Assembly: GCF_020171925.1 (NCBI RefSeq)
Contig: NZ_JAIVAR010000001.1
Coordinates: forward strand, 1 to 64,000
Direction: 5' to 3'
From: Rossellomorea aquimaris
Lineage (GTDB): Bacteria; Bacillota; Bacilli; Bacillales; Bacillaceae_B
DNA length: 64,000 nucleotides
Shown here: positions 9,582-18,822 of the stretch, one piece after another
Layout: each line of letters opens with the position of its first letter
Numbering within the stretch: position 1 is the stretch's first letter
Notes under the pieces: model-generated
Told to the model about the DNA's origin: nothing
The model's database searches: none
The model's input: the letters and a program-made list of their open reading frames with translations, nothing else
Translations under genes and position numbers: made by a program

Positions 9582-11051
9582 TTATCGAATGGCCCGGTGT
9601 TCCTTGATGACGCGTAAATGTCTCAAGTCATAATCCTCAGGTCCCTGGACCGGTAATCCTGCTTCGATATTGGTCTTGATATAATGAATGTTTTCTTCCG
9701 TGATAATCTCTCCGGGAATGAAGATTGGAATGCCTGGAGGATACACCATAATGAACTCTGCAATCGTCCGTCCTGCTGATTCATCGATCGGGATCACTTC
9801 TGTTTCAGCATAAAATGCGTCTCTTGGTGTCATCGCCAGGACAGGTATATCTGGAAGCATGACAGTGACGGGTGTGATGTCACCGTGCTGTTTCAATTCT
9901 CTTGCAAGTTCCCTGAGTGCGGATACCAGTTGATTTCCTTCAACTTCGGTATCCCCTGGTGTGATGATACAAAGGATATTGTATAGGTCGGACATTTCAA
10001 CTTCGATATTGTAAGCTTCACGAAGCCACTTTTCAGCATCGAATCCGCTAATGCCTAATTCTTTGACTGATATGATCAGCTTAGTCGGATCATAGTCGAA
10101 CGTCGCCTTTGTTCCAAGGATTTCTTTCCCGACACAATAAAGCCCATCAACTTCATTGATTTCATTCCTGATTTTCTCAGACAACGCGATCGTAGAACTG
10201 ATCAATTCATGACCTTCCGTCGCTAGTCGCTTCCTGGCAACATCAAGAGATGCAAGTAGAAGGTATGAGGTCGAGGTTGTCGTCAGCATACTGAGGATGG
10301 TTTGGACCCTTTTCGCTGAAACCAATCCTTCTTTCATATTCAATACAGAGCTTTGTGTCATGGACCCACCAAGCTTGTGAACGCTGGTTGCTGCGAGGTC
10401 TGCTCCAGCCTGCATGGCAGACATCGGCAATTCATCGTGAAAATGAATGTGCACGCCATGTGCTTCATCAACCAGTACAGGAACGTCATAGGAATGGGCA
10501 ATTTCAACAATTTTCTTCAGATCCGCCGAGATTCCGAAGTAGGTTGGATTAATGACCAGGACCCCTTTGGCATCGGGATGCTGTTCCAACGCTTTGGAAA
10601 CTGAATCTGTTGTAATTCCATGCGAAATCCCTAAATCCTCATCAATATCGGGGTGGATGAAGATGGGGGTGGCACCAGAAAAGACAATGGCCGACATGAC
10701 GGATTTGTGCACGTTCCTCGGCACGATGATTTTATCCCCGGGTCCGCACACGCTCATCACCATGGTCATGATGGCTCCGCTCGTACCTTGGACAGAGAAA
10801 AATGTATGATCGGCACCAAAAGCTTCAGCTGCAAGGTCCTGTGCCTTTTTAATCATCCCTTTGGGCTGGTGGAGGTCATCGAGAGGACCGATGTTAATCA
10901 AATCAATGCTAAGGGCATTTTCACCAATGAATTCTTTAAAGTCAGGATCCATTCCAGCGCCCTTCTTGTGACCGGGAATATGAAACTGTACTGGATTTTT
11001 TTTACTATGTTCAATTAAGCCGGTAAACAACGGCGTTTCATTTTGGGACAA
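9582..11051 (-). CDS. speA: Arginine decarboxylase (Orn/Lys/Arg decarboxylase family)
   Basis: PLP enzyme making agmatine from arginine in polyamine synthesis. The family N-terminus (FHIPGHKKGAGM) and the PLP Lys motif TSVHKLGG are present, with the C-terminal domain ending in PPGIPIFIPGE. The reading frame extends to a GTG at 11102, but a TTG at 11051 with AAAGAGGTG nine bases upstream gives 489 aa, essentially the B. subtilis length, and is chosen. Substrate is assigned by close resemblance to SpeA; lysine cannot be excluded from sequence alone. Confidence 0.9.
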   Translation of the reverse strand: MSQNETPLFTGLIEHSKKNPVQFHIPGHKKGAGMDPDFKEFIGENALSIDLINIGPLDDLHQPKGMIKKAQDLAAEAFGADHTFFSVQGTSGAIMTMVMSVCGPGDKIIVPRNVHKSVMSAIVFSGATPIFIHPDIDEDLGISHGITTDSVSKALEQHPDAKGVLVINPTYFGISADLKKIVEIAHSYDVPVLVDEAHGVHIHFHDELPMSAMQAGADLAATSVHKLGGSMTQSSVLNMKEGLVSAKRVQTILSMLTTTSTSYLLLASLDVARKRLATEGHELISSTIALSEKIRNEINEVDGLYCVGKEILGTKATFDYDPTKLIISVKELGISGFDAEKWLREAYNIEVEMSDLYNILCIITPGDTEVEGNQLVSALRELARELKQHGDITPVTVMLPDIPVLAMTPRDAFYAETEVIPIDESAGRTIAEFIMVYPPGIPIFIPGEIITEENIHYIKTNIEAGLPVQGPEDYDLRHLRVIKEHRAIR

Positions 11052-11268
11052 TTCATTCAACACCTCTTTATTTTTGTCGGTACAGAAGTGGTCTGTACTC
11101 ACCTTTACAGTATATCATTTGTCAAAGGAGTCCTTTCAAACAAAAGAATTATAGCATTAAGGATATTGTTTGCATAGTGGCTTTTGCCCATGCCGGAACG
11201 ATTTTGTTTCTCCTTGAAGGAAAACCTTGAAAGAGTGGAGAATACGACAGGGACGGGAGGGATTTTAG

Positions 11269-12228
11269 ATGAACTGGAAAACAAGAGTTACCGAGTTATT
11301 GAACATTGAATATCCGATCATTCAGGGTGGGCTTGCCCATCTGGCATATGCTGAACTTGCCGCCGCTGTATCGAATGCAGGTGGCCTGGGACAAATCACC
11401 GCCATGTCCCTCGAGCACCATGAAGAATTGAGGGAGGAAATCAGAAAGGTGAAAAAATTGACCGACAGGCCATTCGGGGTCAACTTCGCCATCGGTCAGC
11501 ATGGAAGGCCATACGAGGATTTCCTGGAAACCGCAATTGAAGAATCTGTACCGGTCGTTTCGATAACAGGGGGGAACCCTGCTCCGCTATTCAAGCGATT
11601 GGAGGGTACAAAAATCATCAAGCTTGTCTTGGTCGCTTCAAAGAGGCAAGCGGTCAAAGCTGAACAATTGGGTGCCGATGCCGTCATGGTTGTCGGTCAG
11701 GAAGGCGGAGGTCATTTGGGCAAGGATGATATCGGGACATTCGTCCTCGTGCCCGGCGTAGTGGATGAAGTATCAATCCCTGTCATCGCTTCAGGCGGCA
11801 TTGGGGATGGAAGGGGGTTGATGGCATCCCTAAGCTTTGGTGCCGAAGGAGTGGAGATGGGCACTAGATTCATTGCAACCCGGGAATGTGTCCACGCATC
11901 GGAAGAATATAAAAGGAGCTTGTTAGAGGGAAGTGAGAATGATACAGTAGTGATTAAACGCTCACTTGGTGCACCGGCGAGGGCCATCAGAAATGCATGG
12001 ACAGATAGAATCTTGGAAGCTGAAGATACCGGTTCAGGATATGACGGGCTAAAAATGCTCATTAGCGGGGAAGCTAATAAACGTTATATCCATGAGGGGA
12101 ATAAAGAAGACGGGTTTGGATGGGCAGGGCAAGTCATGGGCCTGATCAACGACATCCCTTCGGTTGAAGCGCTGATTCAAAGGATGATCGGAGAGGCAGA
12201 ACAAATCCGCAGTAAATGGAATGGGTAA
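11269..12228 (+). CDS. Nitronate monooxygenase / FabK-like FMN enzyme
   Basis: A 319-aa TIM-barrel flavoprotein of the 2-nitropropane dioxygenase family. Visible signatures are PIIQGGLAHLA near the N-terminus, the AVSNAGGLGQI FMN loop, GQEGGGHLG and the phosphate-binding IASGGIGDGRG. Members either oxidise nitronates or act as enoyl-ACP reductase II (FabK); sequence alone does not separate them and no fatty-acid genes adjoin it. GGGAGGG upstream supports the ATG. It is followed 15 bases later by yktA. Confidence 0.8.
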   Translation: MNWKTRVTELLNIEYPIIQGGLAHLAYAELAAAVSNAGGLGQITAMSLEHHEELREEIRKVKKLTDRPFGVNFAIGQHGRPYEDFLETAIEESVPVVSITGGNPAPLFKRLEGTKIIKLVLVASKRQAVKAEQLGADAVMVVGQEGGGHLGKDDIGTFVLVPGVVDEVSIPVIASGGIGDGRGLMASLSFGAEGVEMGTRFIATRECVHASEEYKRSLLEGSENDTVVIKRSLGAPARAIRNAWTDRILEAEDTGSGYDGLKMLISGEANKRYIHEGNKEDGFGWAGQVMGLINDIPSVEALIQRMIGEAEQIRSKWNG

Positions 12229-12243
12229 GGAGTTGTTGAAGTA

Positions 12244-12516
12244 ATGGAATATCAATATCCGTTTTCAATCGATTGGTCGACTGAGGAAGTGATCGATGTC
12301 ATTGCATTCTTTGAAGCGATTGAAAAGGCATATGAAAGAGGAATCAGAAAAGAGGACTTGATGGATCGTTACCGGAGATTCAAAGAAATTGTTCCCAGTA
12401 AGTCCGAGGAGAAGAGGATCTGTTCGGAATTCGAGGAGTCAAGTGGCTATTCCGCATATCATGCAGTGAAAAAAATGAAAGAATCAGAAGATGCTGATCT
12501 AGTCAGCATGAAGTAA
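12244..12516 (+). CDS. yktA: UPF0223 family protein YktA
   Basis: 90-aa soluble protein starting [16 protein letters not shown], typical of UPF0223. It is mostly helical and charged, without membrane or metal motifs; the function is unknown. AAGGAG precedes the ATG. Neighbouring yktB on the opposite strand matches the B. subtilis order. Confidence 0.9.
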   Translation: MEYQYPFSIDWSTEEVIDVIAFFEAIEKAYERGIRKEDLMDRYRRFKEIVPSKSEEKRICSEFEESSGYSAYHAVKKMKESEDADLVSMK

Positions 12517-12517
12517 G

Positions 12518-12547
12518 AACGACAGCCTGAGCGGCTGTCGTTTTTTT
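12518..12547 (+). terminator. Terminator of yktA
   Basis: ACGACAGCC/GGCTGTCGT stem with T7 tail. Confidence 0.85.
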
Positions 12548-12553
12548 GATGGT

Positions 12554-13174
12554 TTAGTTCATTTTATAAAGGGGTAAAAGTGTTTCAAAGGCATCATCGA
12601 TCTTGCGGATTAATTCGTCACCGCTGAGTGCTGTTACAAGAGATCGTTCCAAGTGCAGGCCACATAGGAGCTCGGCTTTCTTCACTTGCTGGACCCTCTG
12701 GCTTAATGCAACGAACTCTTCCTTTGACATCGAAGAAAAGGTTGTGGCTTCCGGTTTTGTGTGGTCGCCGGACCAGACGAAGTTCGGAGGGATGATCGAA
12801 CGTATCCTTTCCGCATTCTCTTCGACGACCTTTCCGAATTCAGCCTTCTGTGGAGCTTCATAGATCATGGCGAACCAGATGAACAGGTGGGTTTTCCATA
12901 ATCCGATTTGGAAATGAGGGTGCTTCTTATAGCCGCGCTTATTATTGGCGAAGGCAACCCAAGTATCATCAGGTGGATTGACGGAACGGCGTGCGTGCTT
13001 GGCTACATGATGAAACATCTCATCACCCGTCAGTGCACTGAGGGCAGGTGAGAAATATTCTCCCAGGTATTCGAGTTTGGGGCGTATATGCTGTTGAATG
13101 GCTTCCATTCTATTTTCCAACCCATCAATGGTGAATACGTCAAAATCATGTTCGGTAAATCCGTTGAATTTCAT
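12554..13174 (-). CDS. yktB: UPF0637 (DUF1054) family protein YktB
   Basis: 206-aa protein starting [14 protein letters not shown] and containing HPHFQIGLW and the [10 protein letters not shown] segment typical of the family; function not established. The ATG at 13174 has AAGGAGG upstream and is preferred to the upstream Met of the open frame. Convergent with yktA. Confidence 0.88.
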   Translation of the reverse strand: MKFNGFTEHDFDVFTIDGLENRMEAIQQHIRPKLEYLGEYFSPALSALTGDEMFHHVAKHARRSVNPPDDTWVAFANNKRGYKKHPHFQIGLWKTHLFIWFAMIYEAPQKAEFGKVVEENAERIRSIIPPNFVWSGDHTKPEATTFSSMSKEEFVALSQRVQQVKKAELLCGLHLERSLVTALSGDELIRKIDDAFETLLPLYKMN

Positions 13175-13359
13175 TAATAGCAAACCTCCTTGTTTAACGG
13201 TCATATTTTAACACAATGAATGGGGTTACATGTAGTGATGAGCTTGTTCATTAGGTGTCTGCACATTTTTGTTACAAGATGAGGTGGAAGTTCATAATAT
13301 GTATTAAATATTATCAGAACAATCAGATAAATCGAATAACACGGAAGGGGTGCATTGCC

Positions 13360-13554
13360 TTGAAACAAGTAATGAATACGTCCAAAAAACGAGATGTCCA
13401 GCAACAGCGTTTAAATGTATTAAGACTCGAAATGGATTATGAACTAGCTGTATTGTTCGAAGCCATCCAAACAAAAAATAAGGAAACACAAACAAAATCA
13501 AAAGAAAAGCTCATGACTATCCGCGAAGAACTAATGAAGATGAAAGCATTATAG
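13360..13554 (+). CDS. ykzI: Small conserved protein YkzI
   Basis: 64 aa, highly charged and helical, placed between yktB and suhB as in B. subtilis. The start is TTG at 13360 with GGAAGGGGTG seven bases upstream; an ATG four codons later is less well placed. No function known. Confidence 0.7.
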   Translation: MKQVMNTSKKRDVQQQRLNVLRLEMDYELAVLFEAIQTKNKETQTKSKEKLMTIREELMKMKAL

Positions 13555-13606
13555 CATCTGAGATTCAAAAAAGATCTTTATGAGGTTGAAGGGAAAAGCG
13601 ATGAAG

Positions 13607-13644
13607 GCGGACTCCTTATGTACATAGGCGGAGTTCGCTTTTTT
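13607..13644 (+). terminator. Terminator of ykzI
   Basis: GCGGACTCC ... GGAGTTCGC stem (one G-U pair) and T6 tail. The rest of the 312-base gap to suhB shows no gene or clear regulatory site. Confidence 0.75.
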
Positions 13645-13866
13645 GTTAAAGCGGGTCCCTTATTTTTTTCTTGGAGAATGGATCTCGAACATGAAGTCGT
13701 GATCCTGCACCATGGGAGTGATTACTTGAATCCGGTTCTTATATCCTTTAAGCTATGTAGCAATAGAAACATTTGCCTCATTATGGGAAGATCATATTAG
13801 GGGTAAAGTAAAAACAGTGGGTATTTGACGTGAAAATTATTTCTGCATGGTAATGGAGGTAAGAGA

Positions 13867-14658
13867 GTGACAAATTGGAAAGAAATAGACCAGAATGTTA
13901 GGGCTTGGATCAAGGAAGCAGGAAGTAAAATCCGTGATTCCTTCCAGACTGAACTGAATATCAAGACAAAATCTAACCGCAATGACTTAGTCACGAACAT
14001 GGATGAAGCAACCGAGCGCCTCTTCATCGAAAAAATACGTACTACATATAAAGACCATAAAATAATGGGTGAAGAAGGATTTGGTGATGAACTGCTTGAT
14101 TTGGATGGTGTCACATGGATCTTGGATCCCATTGACGGTACAATGAATTTTGTGCACCAGCAAAGGAATTTTGCCATTTCAATCGGGGTGTATGAAGATT
14201 CAGTCGGAGTCCTCGGCTATATCTATGATGTCGTGCACGATGAACTCTATCATGCTCACCGGGGGCACGGGGCCTATATGAATGATGTGAAGCTACCTGA
14301 TTTGAACGAGGTGGAGGTCGAGGATTCTGTCATTGCCCTTAATGCTCAATGGGTGACGAGTAATAGACGTATCGATCCCAAGATCCTTTCCCCTTTGGTA
14401 CAGAAAGTAAGGGGGACACGCTCTTACGGTTCCGCAGCGATAGAGATGGCATATATAGCGGCCGGAAGATTGGACGCTTACCTCAGTATGAGACTTGCCC
14501 CATGGGACTTTGCGGCAGGCAAGATCCTCATTGAAGAAGTCGGTGGCATCGTCACGGATTTAGACGGGAACGAGCTGGATCCTTTAAACAAAAGTTCACT
14601 ATTCGTTGCAAAACCCCGACTGCATCAAACCATCATGACGGATTATTTAAAAAGATAA
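13867..14658 (+). CDS. suhB: Inositol monophosphatase family phosphatase
   Basis: Mg-dependent phosphatase of the inositol monophosphatase fold (B. subtilis YktC). The three metal-site motifs are visible: GEEG, WILDPIDGTMNF and APWDFAAG. The 263-aa length is normal. The start is GTG at 13867 with TGGAGGT upstream. Physiological substrate is uncertain in Bacillus. Confidence 0.9.
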   Translation: MTNWKEIDQNVRAWIKEAGSKIRDSFQTELNIKTKSNRNDLVTNMDEATERLFIEKIRTTYKDHKIMGEEGFGDELLDLDGVTWILDPIDGTMNFVHQQRNFAISIGVYEDSVGVLGYIYDVVHDELYHAHRGHGAYMNDVKLPDLNEVEVEDSVIALNAQWVTSNRRIDPKILSPLVQKVRGTRSYGSAAIEMAYIAAGRLDAYLSMRLAPWDFAAGKILIEEVGGIVTDLDGNELDPLNKSSLFVAKPRLHQTIMTDYLKR

Positions 14659-14690
14659 AAGAAGTAGACTTTCATTAAACAACCAATATA

Positions 14691-14734
14691 AACGAAAAAA
14701 TGCTGAATGTTTCATTCAGCATTTTTTTTCGTTT
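14691..14734. terminator. Bidirectional terminator, suhB and ylaF
   Basis: AACGAAAAAATGCTGAATG and its complement with T-runs on both strands, between convergent genes. Confidence 0.88.
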
Positions 14735-14735
14735 A

Positions 14736-14921
14736 TTAAAGTCTTCCTTCTTCACGATACCTTTTTTTCGTTGTGAACCCAAAGCCCATGACGATTACGA
14801 GGGCGACCAAGCTGCCGAAAGCCAATAGAAGGCTTTTGAGACTTATTGAAATGGCGATTCCCATCATTGAAACGGCCGCCAGGATTGAATATAACACAAA
14901 AATCCACTTTATTTGACTCAT
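14736..14921 (-). CDS. ylaF: Small membrane protein YlaF (DUF5325-like)
   Basis: 61 aa with two transmembrane helices (about residues 5-22 and 28-48) and a basic tail KKRYREEG. Size and position beside typA match B. subtilis YlaF; function unknown. GGAGGTG precedes the ATG. Confidence 0.75.
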   Translation of the reverse strand: MSQIKWIFVLYSILAAVSMMGIAISISLKSLLLAFGSLVALVIVMGFGFTTKKRYREEGRL

Positions 14922-15090
14922 AAAAAAACACCTCCGTGCATTTGAACGTTTGAAAATGCTTACTTAAATTCTACCTACTCTACAACGAATGTGCAATGCT
15001 TATTCTTCTGATAAAAAAGTACAATCTGTCGTTGGCAGCGCTTTAGAACAAACCGAAGAAAAGATTCATTAGGGATTTTACGGGGGGCTG

Positions 15091-15099
15091 TGATATAAT
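15091..15099 (+). promoter_or_regulatory. Extended -10 promoter of typA
   Basis: TGATATAAT is an exact TGn-TATAAT extended -10 about 73 bases before the typA ATG. No good -35 is visible. Confidence 0.55.
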
Positions 15100-15171
15100 G
15101 GTCTAGTTGAACAGAATTATCCTATCTTTAGCCTTCTAGGAAAGAAATCCAATATATTCAGGAGTGGGAAA

Positions 15172-17010
15172 ATGAACTTAAGAAATGATCTTAGAAATAT
15201 TGCTATCATCGCTCACGTTGACCACGGAAAAACGACGTTGGTGGACGAGCTATTAAAGCAATCAGGAATCTTCCGCGAGAATGAACAAGTTTCAGAGCGC
15301 GCAATGGATTCAAATGATTTAGAGAGAGAACGCGGTATTACAATCTTGGCGAAAAATACAGCGATCCAATATAAAGATTCACGTATCAATATTCTTGATA
15401 CACCAGGACACGCAGACTTCGGTGGCGAAGTAGAGCGTATCATGAAAATGGTAGATGGTGTTTTACTTGTTGTGGACGCATATGAAGGATGTATGCCTCA
15501 AACTCGTTTCGTGCTTAAAAAAGCGCTTGAACAAAAGCTTACACCAATTGTTGTTGTCAATAAAATTGACAAACCGTCAGCCCGTCCAGAAGAGGTTATT
15601 GATGAAGTATTAGAATTATTCATCGAACTGGATGCGAATGATGAACAGCTCGAGTTCCCAGTTGTATACGCTTCTGCGATCAATGGTACAGCAAGTACTG
15701 ACCCTGATCCTGCAAAACAAGACGAAAACATGCAGTGTTTATATGACTCAATTATTGAGCACATCCCTGCACCTGTCGATAATTCCGAAGAACCGCTTCA
15801 ATTCCAAGTAGCTCTTCTGGACTACAATGATTATGTAGGGCGTATTGGAATCGGTCGTGTGTTCAGAGGGACGATGAAGGTTGGTCAACAGGTAGCCCTG
15901 ATGAAGCTTGATGGCTCTGTAAAACAGTTCCGTGTAACTAAGATCTTCGGTTTCTTTGGTTTGAAACGTGAAGAAATCCAAGAAGCAAAAGCTGGTGACT
16001 TGATTGCCGTTTCAGGAATGGAAGACATTAACGTCGGTGAAACGGTTTGTCCGATTGAACATCAGGATCAACTTCCGGTTCTTCGAATTGATGAGCCGAC
16101 ACTACAAATGACATTCCTAGTGAACAACAGCCCGTTTGCAGGTAGAGAAGGTAAATATGTTACTTCAAGAAAGATTGAAGAACGTTTGCTGGCTCAGCTT
16201 CAAACAGACGTAAGTTTACGTGTTGAGCAAACAGACTCACCTGATGCATGGACAGTCTCAGGCCGTGGAGAGCTACATCTTTCCATTCTGATTGAGAACA
16301 TGCGTCGTGAGGGATACGAGTTACAAGTGTCCAAACCACAAGTAATCATCAAGGAAGTTGATGGTGTACAGTGTGAGCCTGTAGAGCGTGTTCAAATCGA
16401 TATTCCGGAAGAATACATGGGTGGCGTCATTGAATCACTTGGTCAGCGTAAAGGTGAAATGCTTGATATGGTGAACAATGGTAATGGTCAAGTTCGCTTG
16501 ATCTTTATGGTCCCTGCTCGTGGATTAATCGGTTATTCTACTGAGTTTATGACCCTTACTCGTGGGTATGGGATCATCAACCACACATTTGACAGCTATC
16601 AGCCGCTGCAAAAAGGCCGTGTCGGTGGACGCCGTCAAGGTGTATTGGTATCAATGGAAACAGGTAAAGCATCACAATACGGGATCATGCAAGTGGAAGA
16701 TCGCGGAACGATCTTCGTTGAATCAGGTACTGAAATTTATGGCGGTATGATCGTTGGGGAACACACAAGAGAAAATGATATTACCGTTAACATCACGAAG
16801 GTCAAACAAGCGACAAATGTTCGTTCTGCGAACAAGGATCAAACCGTTACGATTAAGAAGGCAAGAATCATGACGCTTGAGGAATCACTTGAATATCTGA
16901 ACGATGATGAATATTGTGAAGTAACACCTGAATCAATCCGTCTCCGTAAGAAGATTTTAGATAAGAATGAACGTGAAAGAGCGGAGAAGAAGAGCAAGGT
17001 ATCACAATAA
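15172..17010 (+). CDS. typA: Ribosome-associated GTPase TypA/BipA
   Basis: Translational GTPase of the EF-G/LepA class that helps 50S assembly and growth in cold or stress. G motifs: AHVDHGKT (P-loop), RERGIT (G2), DTPGHADFGGEV (G3) and NKID (G4); then a beta-barrel domain, EF-G-like domain V and the BipA-specific C-terminal domain. 612 aa is full length. AGGAGTGGG precedes the ATG. Followed 23 bases later by ylaH. Confidence 0.96.
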   Translation: MNLRNDLRNIAIIAHVDHGKTTLVDELLKQSGIFRENEQVSERAMDSNDLERERGITILAKNTAIQYKDSRINILDTPGHADFGGEVERIMKMVDGVLLVVDAYEGCMPQTRFVLKKALEQKLTPIVVVNKIDKPSARPEEVIDEVLELFIELDANDEQLEFPVVYASAINGTASTDPDPAKQDENMQCLYDSIIEHIPAPVDNSEEPLQFQVALLDYNDYVGRIGIGRVFRGTMKVGQQVALMKLDGSVKQFRVTKIFGFFGLKREEIQEAKAGDLIAVSGMEDINVGETVCPIEHQDQLPVLRIDEPTLQMTFLVNNSPFAGREGKYVTSRKIEERLLAQLQTDVSLRVEQTDSPDAWTVSGRGELHLSILIENMRREGYELQVSKPQVIIKEVDGVQCEPVERVQIDIPEEYMGGVIESLGQRKGEMLDMVNNGNGQVRLIFMVPARGLIGYSTEFMTLTRGYGIINHTFDSYQPLQKGRVGGRRQGVLVSMETGKASQYGIMQVEDRGTIFVESGTEIYGGMIVGEHTRENDITVNITKVKQATNVRSANKDQTVTIKKARIMTLEESLEYLNDDEYCEVTPESIRLRKKILDKNERERAEKKSKVSQ

Positions 17011-17033
17011 ACTAAAAGAAGGGGGAGCAAGAG

Positions 17034-17342
17034 ATGGATGTAACAGAGCGTTTATCCTTTTTCGCATCCCTATACCGAGTTGATCAGAATGCGGAACTTG
17101 GGATGTGGCTTCTTTATTTCACAATAGTGGGGCTCTCGATTTTAGTTTATAAGCTTGGGTTTGCCAAGAAACTTCCGTTGGGCAAATCGATTGTCATCTA
17201 CCTCTTTTTGATTATTGGATGTACAGTCCTGACATTCCTGGGGATATTTTTGCCCGTAGCGGAAGGTTTAGTGGTAGCGGCGCTTATTTTGATCATCTAT
17301 AAGATCCGCCTGACTAACGAGAAGCAAAAAGGAAATGTTTAA
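17034..17342 (+). CDS. ylaH: YlaH-like membrane protein
   Basis: 102 aa with three predicted membrane segments (about residues 22-42, 52-72 and 74-92) and a basic C-terminus. It matches YlaH by family appearance and location after typA. AAGGGGGAG lies before the ATG. Function unknown. Confidence 0.8.
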   Translation: MDVTERLSFFASLYRVDQNAELGMWLLYFTIVGLSILVYKLGFAKKLPLGKSIVIYLFLIIGCTVLTFLGIFLPVAEGLVVAALILIIYKIRLTNEKQKGNV

Positions 17343-17394
17343 AGATTAGGGGATGCCTTTTTATCTTTAATGAATTCTTCGGCAACACATCATC

Positions 17395-17431
17395 AAAAAA
17401 GCTGCAGTCATACGATGACTGCAGCTTTTTT
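17395..17431. terminator. Bidirectional terminator after ylaH
   Basis: AAAAAGCTGCAGTCAT and complement around TACG, A/T runs on both sides; ends both ylaH and the convergent membrane gene. Confidence 0.88.
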
Positions 17432-17894
17432 ATGATACCCATTCAGAACGTGATTTCTGTTTCTTCCACATGAAGTATAAGATCGGAAGGGTAGCGCCAT
17501 AAATGACATGTCCGATGAACCAAAGGGTAATACCGCCGGGATCAAAGACATCGGGTACCTCCTTAATGGCAAGGAGAGAGAGAGGAAAATATAAAAGGAA
17601 CGCCGGAAATGTCAGTACACTTGCCGTTAACCATATGGCACGTCCCGAAAGTCTGAAGATCCGGATCAGAAAAACGAATAGGATACCGAGTATGGTTGAA
17701 ACGACTAGGTGGAAGAGGAACTCTGCCCATTCTGACCAGTGGACATCCCCAAAATAGGGGATGAAGTCGACATTCAAGAGCAACACGTAAACTTTTATAC
17801 CCGTCAGTGCCTGAAGGAACTTAAGCACCAACCCGAGAATGATTCCAGAACCAATTCCGATGAAGAACCCAGCAAGGATCGGTTTAGAAGTCAT
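17430..17894 (-). CDS. Uncharacterised integral membrane protein overlapping ylaI
   Basis: 154 aa with four predicted membrane helices (about residues 5-25, 52-78, 85-108 and 120-142) and a basic C-terminal tail. The start is ATG at 17894, inside the end of ylaI, so the two genes overlap by 11 bases and are probably translationally coupled. AAGGTG lies close upstream. An open frame extends further upstream but would lie wholly within ylaI. I do not recognise the family with confidence. Confidence 0.65.
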   Translation of the reverse strand: MTSKPILAGFFIGIGSGIILGLVLKFLQALTGIKVYVLLLNVDFIPYFGDVHWSEWAEFLFHLVVSTILGILFVFLIRIFRLSGRAIWLTASVLTFPAFLLYFPLSLLAIKEVPDVFDPGGITLWFIGHVIYGATLPILYFMWKKQKSRSEWVS

Positions 17895-18084
17895 CGTCCA
17901 CCTTGGGGGACCTGTACAACTTGAAATTACCGGTGGCGGCCCTTTCTTCCGTTTTTTTCGTGATCCGTTCATGACATGGATCACACATATACGTGTGAAT
18001 CGGTCTATTCCGGAGTCTCTTGGCTTGAAGGGAATAATCATCAATATTTTCTATTACTTCGCATAACGCACATTTTACACGCAT
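17884..18084 (-). CDS. ylaI: Small zinc-finger-like protein YlaI (DUF2197)
   Basis: 66 aa starting MRVKCALCEVIE. Two CxxC pairs (CALC and CDPC, 24 residues apart) suggest a zinc ribbon; the rest is basic. The ATG at 18084 has GGGGTG six bases upstream; another ATG one codon earlier is too close. Function unknown; order matches B. subtilis. Confidence 0.82.
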   Translation of the reverse strand: MRVKCALCEVIENIDDYSLQAKRLRNRPIHTYMCDPCHERITKKTEERAATGNFKLYRSPKVDDDF

Positions 18085-18330
18085 CATAAACACCCCATTG
18101 CTTTTCTATCTCATACAAATATCTTAATCCAGTATACCATGCGCAAACAACTTTTTCCTTAGGTGATGTGGACTTTCGATTTTCGAGCATGCCGCGGCAT
18201 GATGTGGAATGAAACATGAAAGAAAAGAAGGACATTGATGTTGCCTTCACGAATTCTCATATATAAGGCATAAAGGTCGAGTTTGATCTATATGCTTGAA
18301 GTACAGTGCAGTTCATGGAGGAGTGAGTAT

Positions 18331-18786
18331 ATGGCGAATCAAGTGGAACCAGGCTTAATTCCGGTACTGTTTGAAGAACTTCAATCTGAACGGTTCGTAA
18401 CCGTCTCCACGGTGGATCATGACACAGGTGGTCCTAATGTCAATGCTGTTTCTTGGGTGTTGGCGAAGGATGAGGAAACCGTTCTTTTCAGTGTGAATCA
18501 GAAATCAAAGATTGTGGAGAATATAAAGAATAATCCGCTCACGGTCGTGAATCTGATTGCAAATGAGTCCACGTATGCCATTAGCGGTAAGGCAGAAGTA
18601 GAGCAGTCCCTCCTAGAAGGGGTGCCATTGAAGCTTACACTGATCAAGCTTTCGATCCAAGAGGTCAGGGACGTCATGTTTTATGGTTCGAAGATTTCGA
18701 CAGTGCCGAGTTATGAGAAAACATACGATAAAGCGGCCGCCGACAGGCTGGACCGTCAAGTGATAGAAGCCATGAAAAAAGCTTGA
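18331..18786 (+). CDS. Pyridoxamine 5'-phosphate oxidase-like flavin-binding protein
   Basis: 151 aa with the split-barrel FMN-binding pattern (FVTVSTVD, PNVNAVSWVLA, VLFSVNQKSKIVENI), so probably a small flavin reductase or FMN binder; the substrate is not inferable. The ATG at 18331 with GGAGGAG is chosen over an upstream Met. The terminator stem begins inside the coding region. Confidence 0.75.
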   Translation: MANQVEPGLIPVLFEELQSERFVTVSTVDHDTGGPNVNAVSWVLAKDEETVLFSVNQKSKIVENIKNNPLTVVNLIANESTYAISGKAEVEQSLLEGVPLKLTLIKLSIQEVRDVMFYGSKISTVPSYEKTYDKAAADRLDRQVIEAMKKA

Positions 18787-18811
18787 ATCTTAGCTTTTTC
18801 ATGGCTTTTTG
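18768..18811 (+). terminator. Terminator overlapping the 3' end of the flavin-binding gene
   Basis: AGCCATGAAAAAAGCT (coding, up to the stop) pairs with AGCTTTTTCATGGCT, followed by TTTTT. Confidence 0.75.
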
Positions 18812-18822
18812 TCATCATTGAA

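Noticed and set aside
13618-13800. 60-aa frame between ykzI and suhB
   Set aside because: Starts inside the terminator stem, lacks an SD and resembles no known protein.
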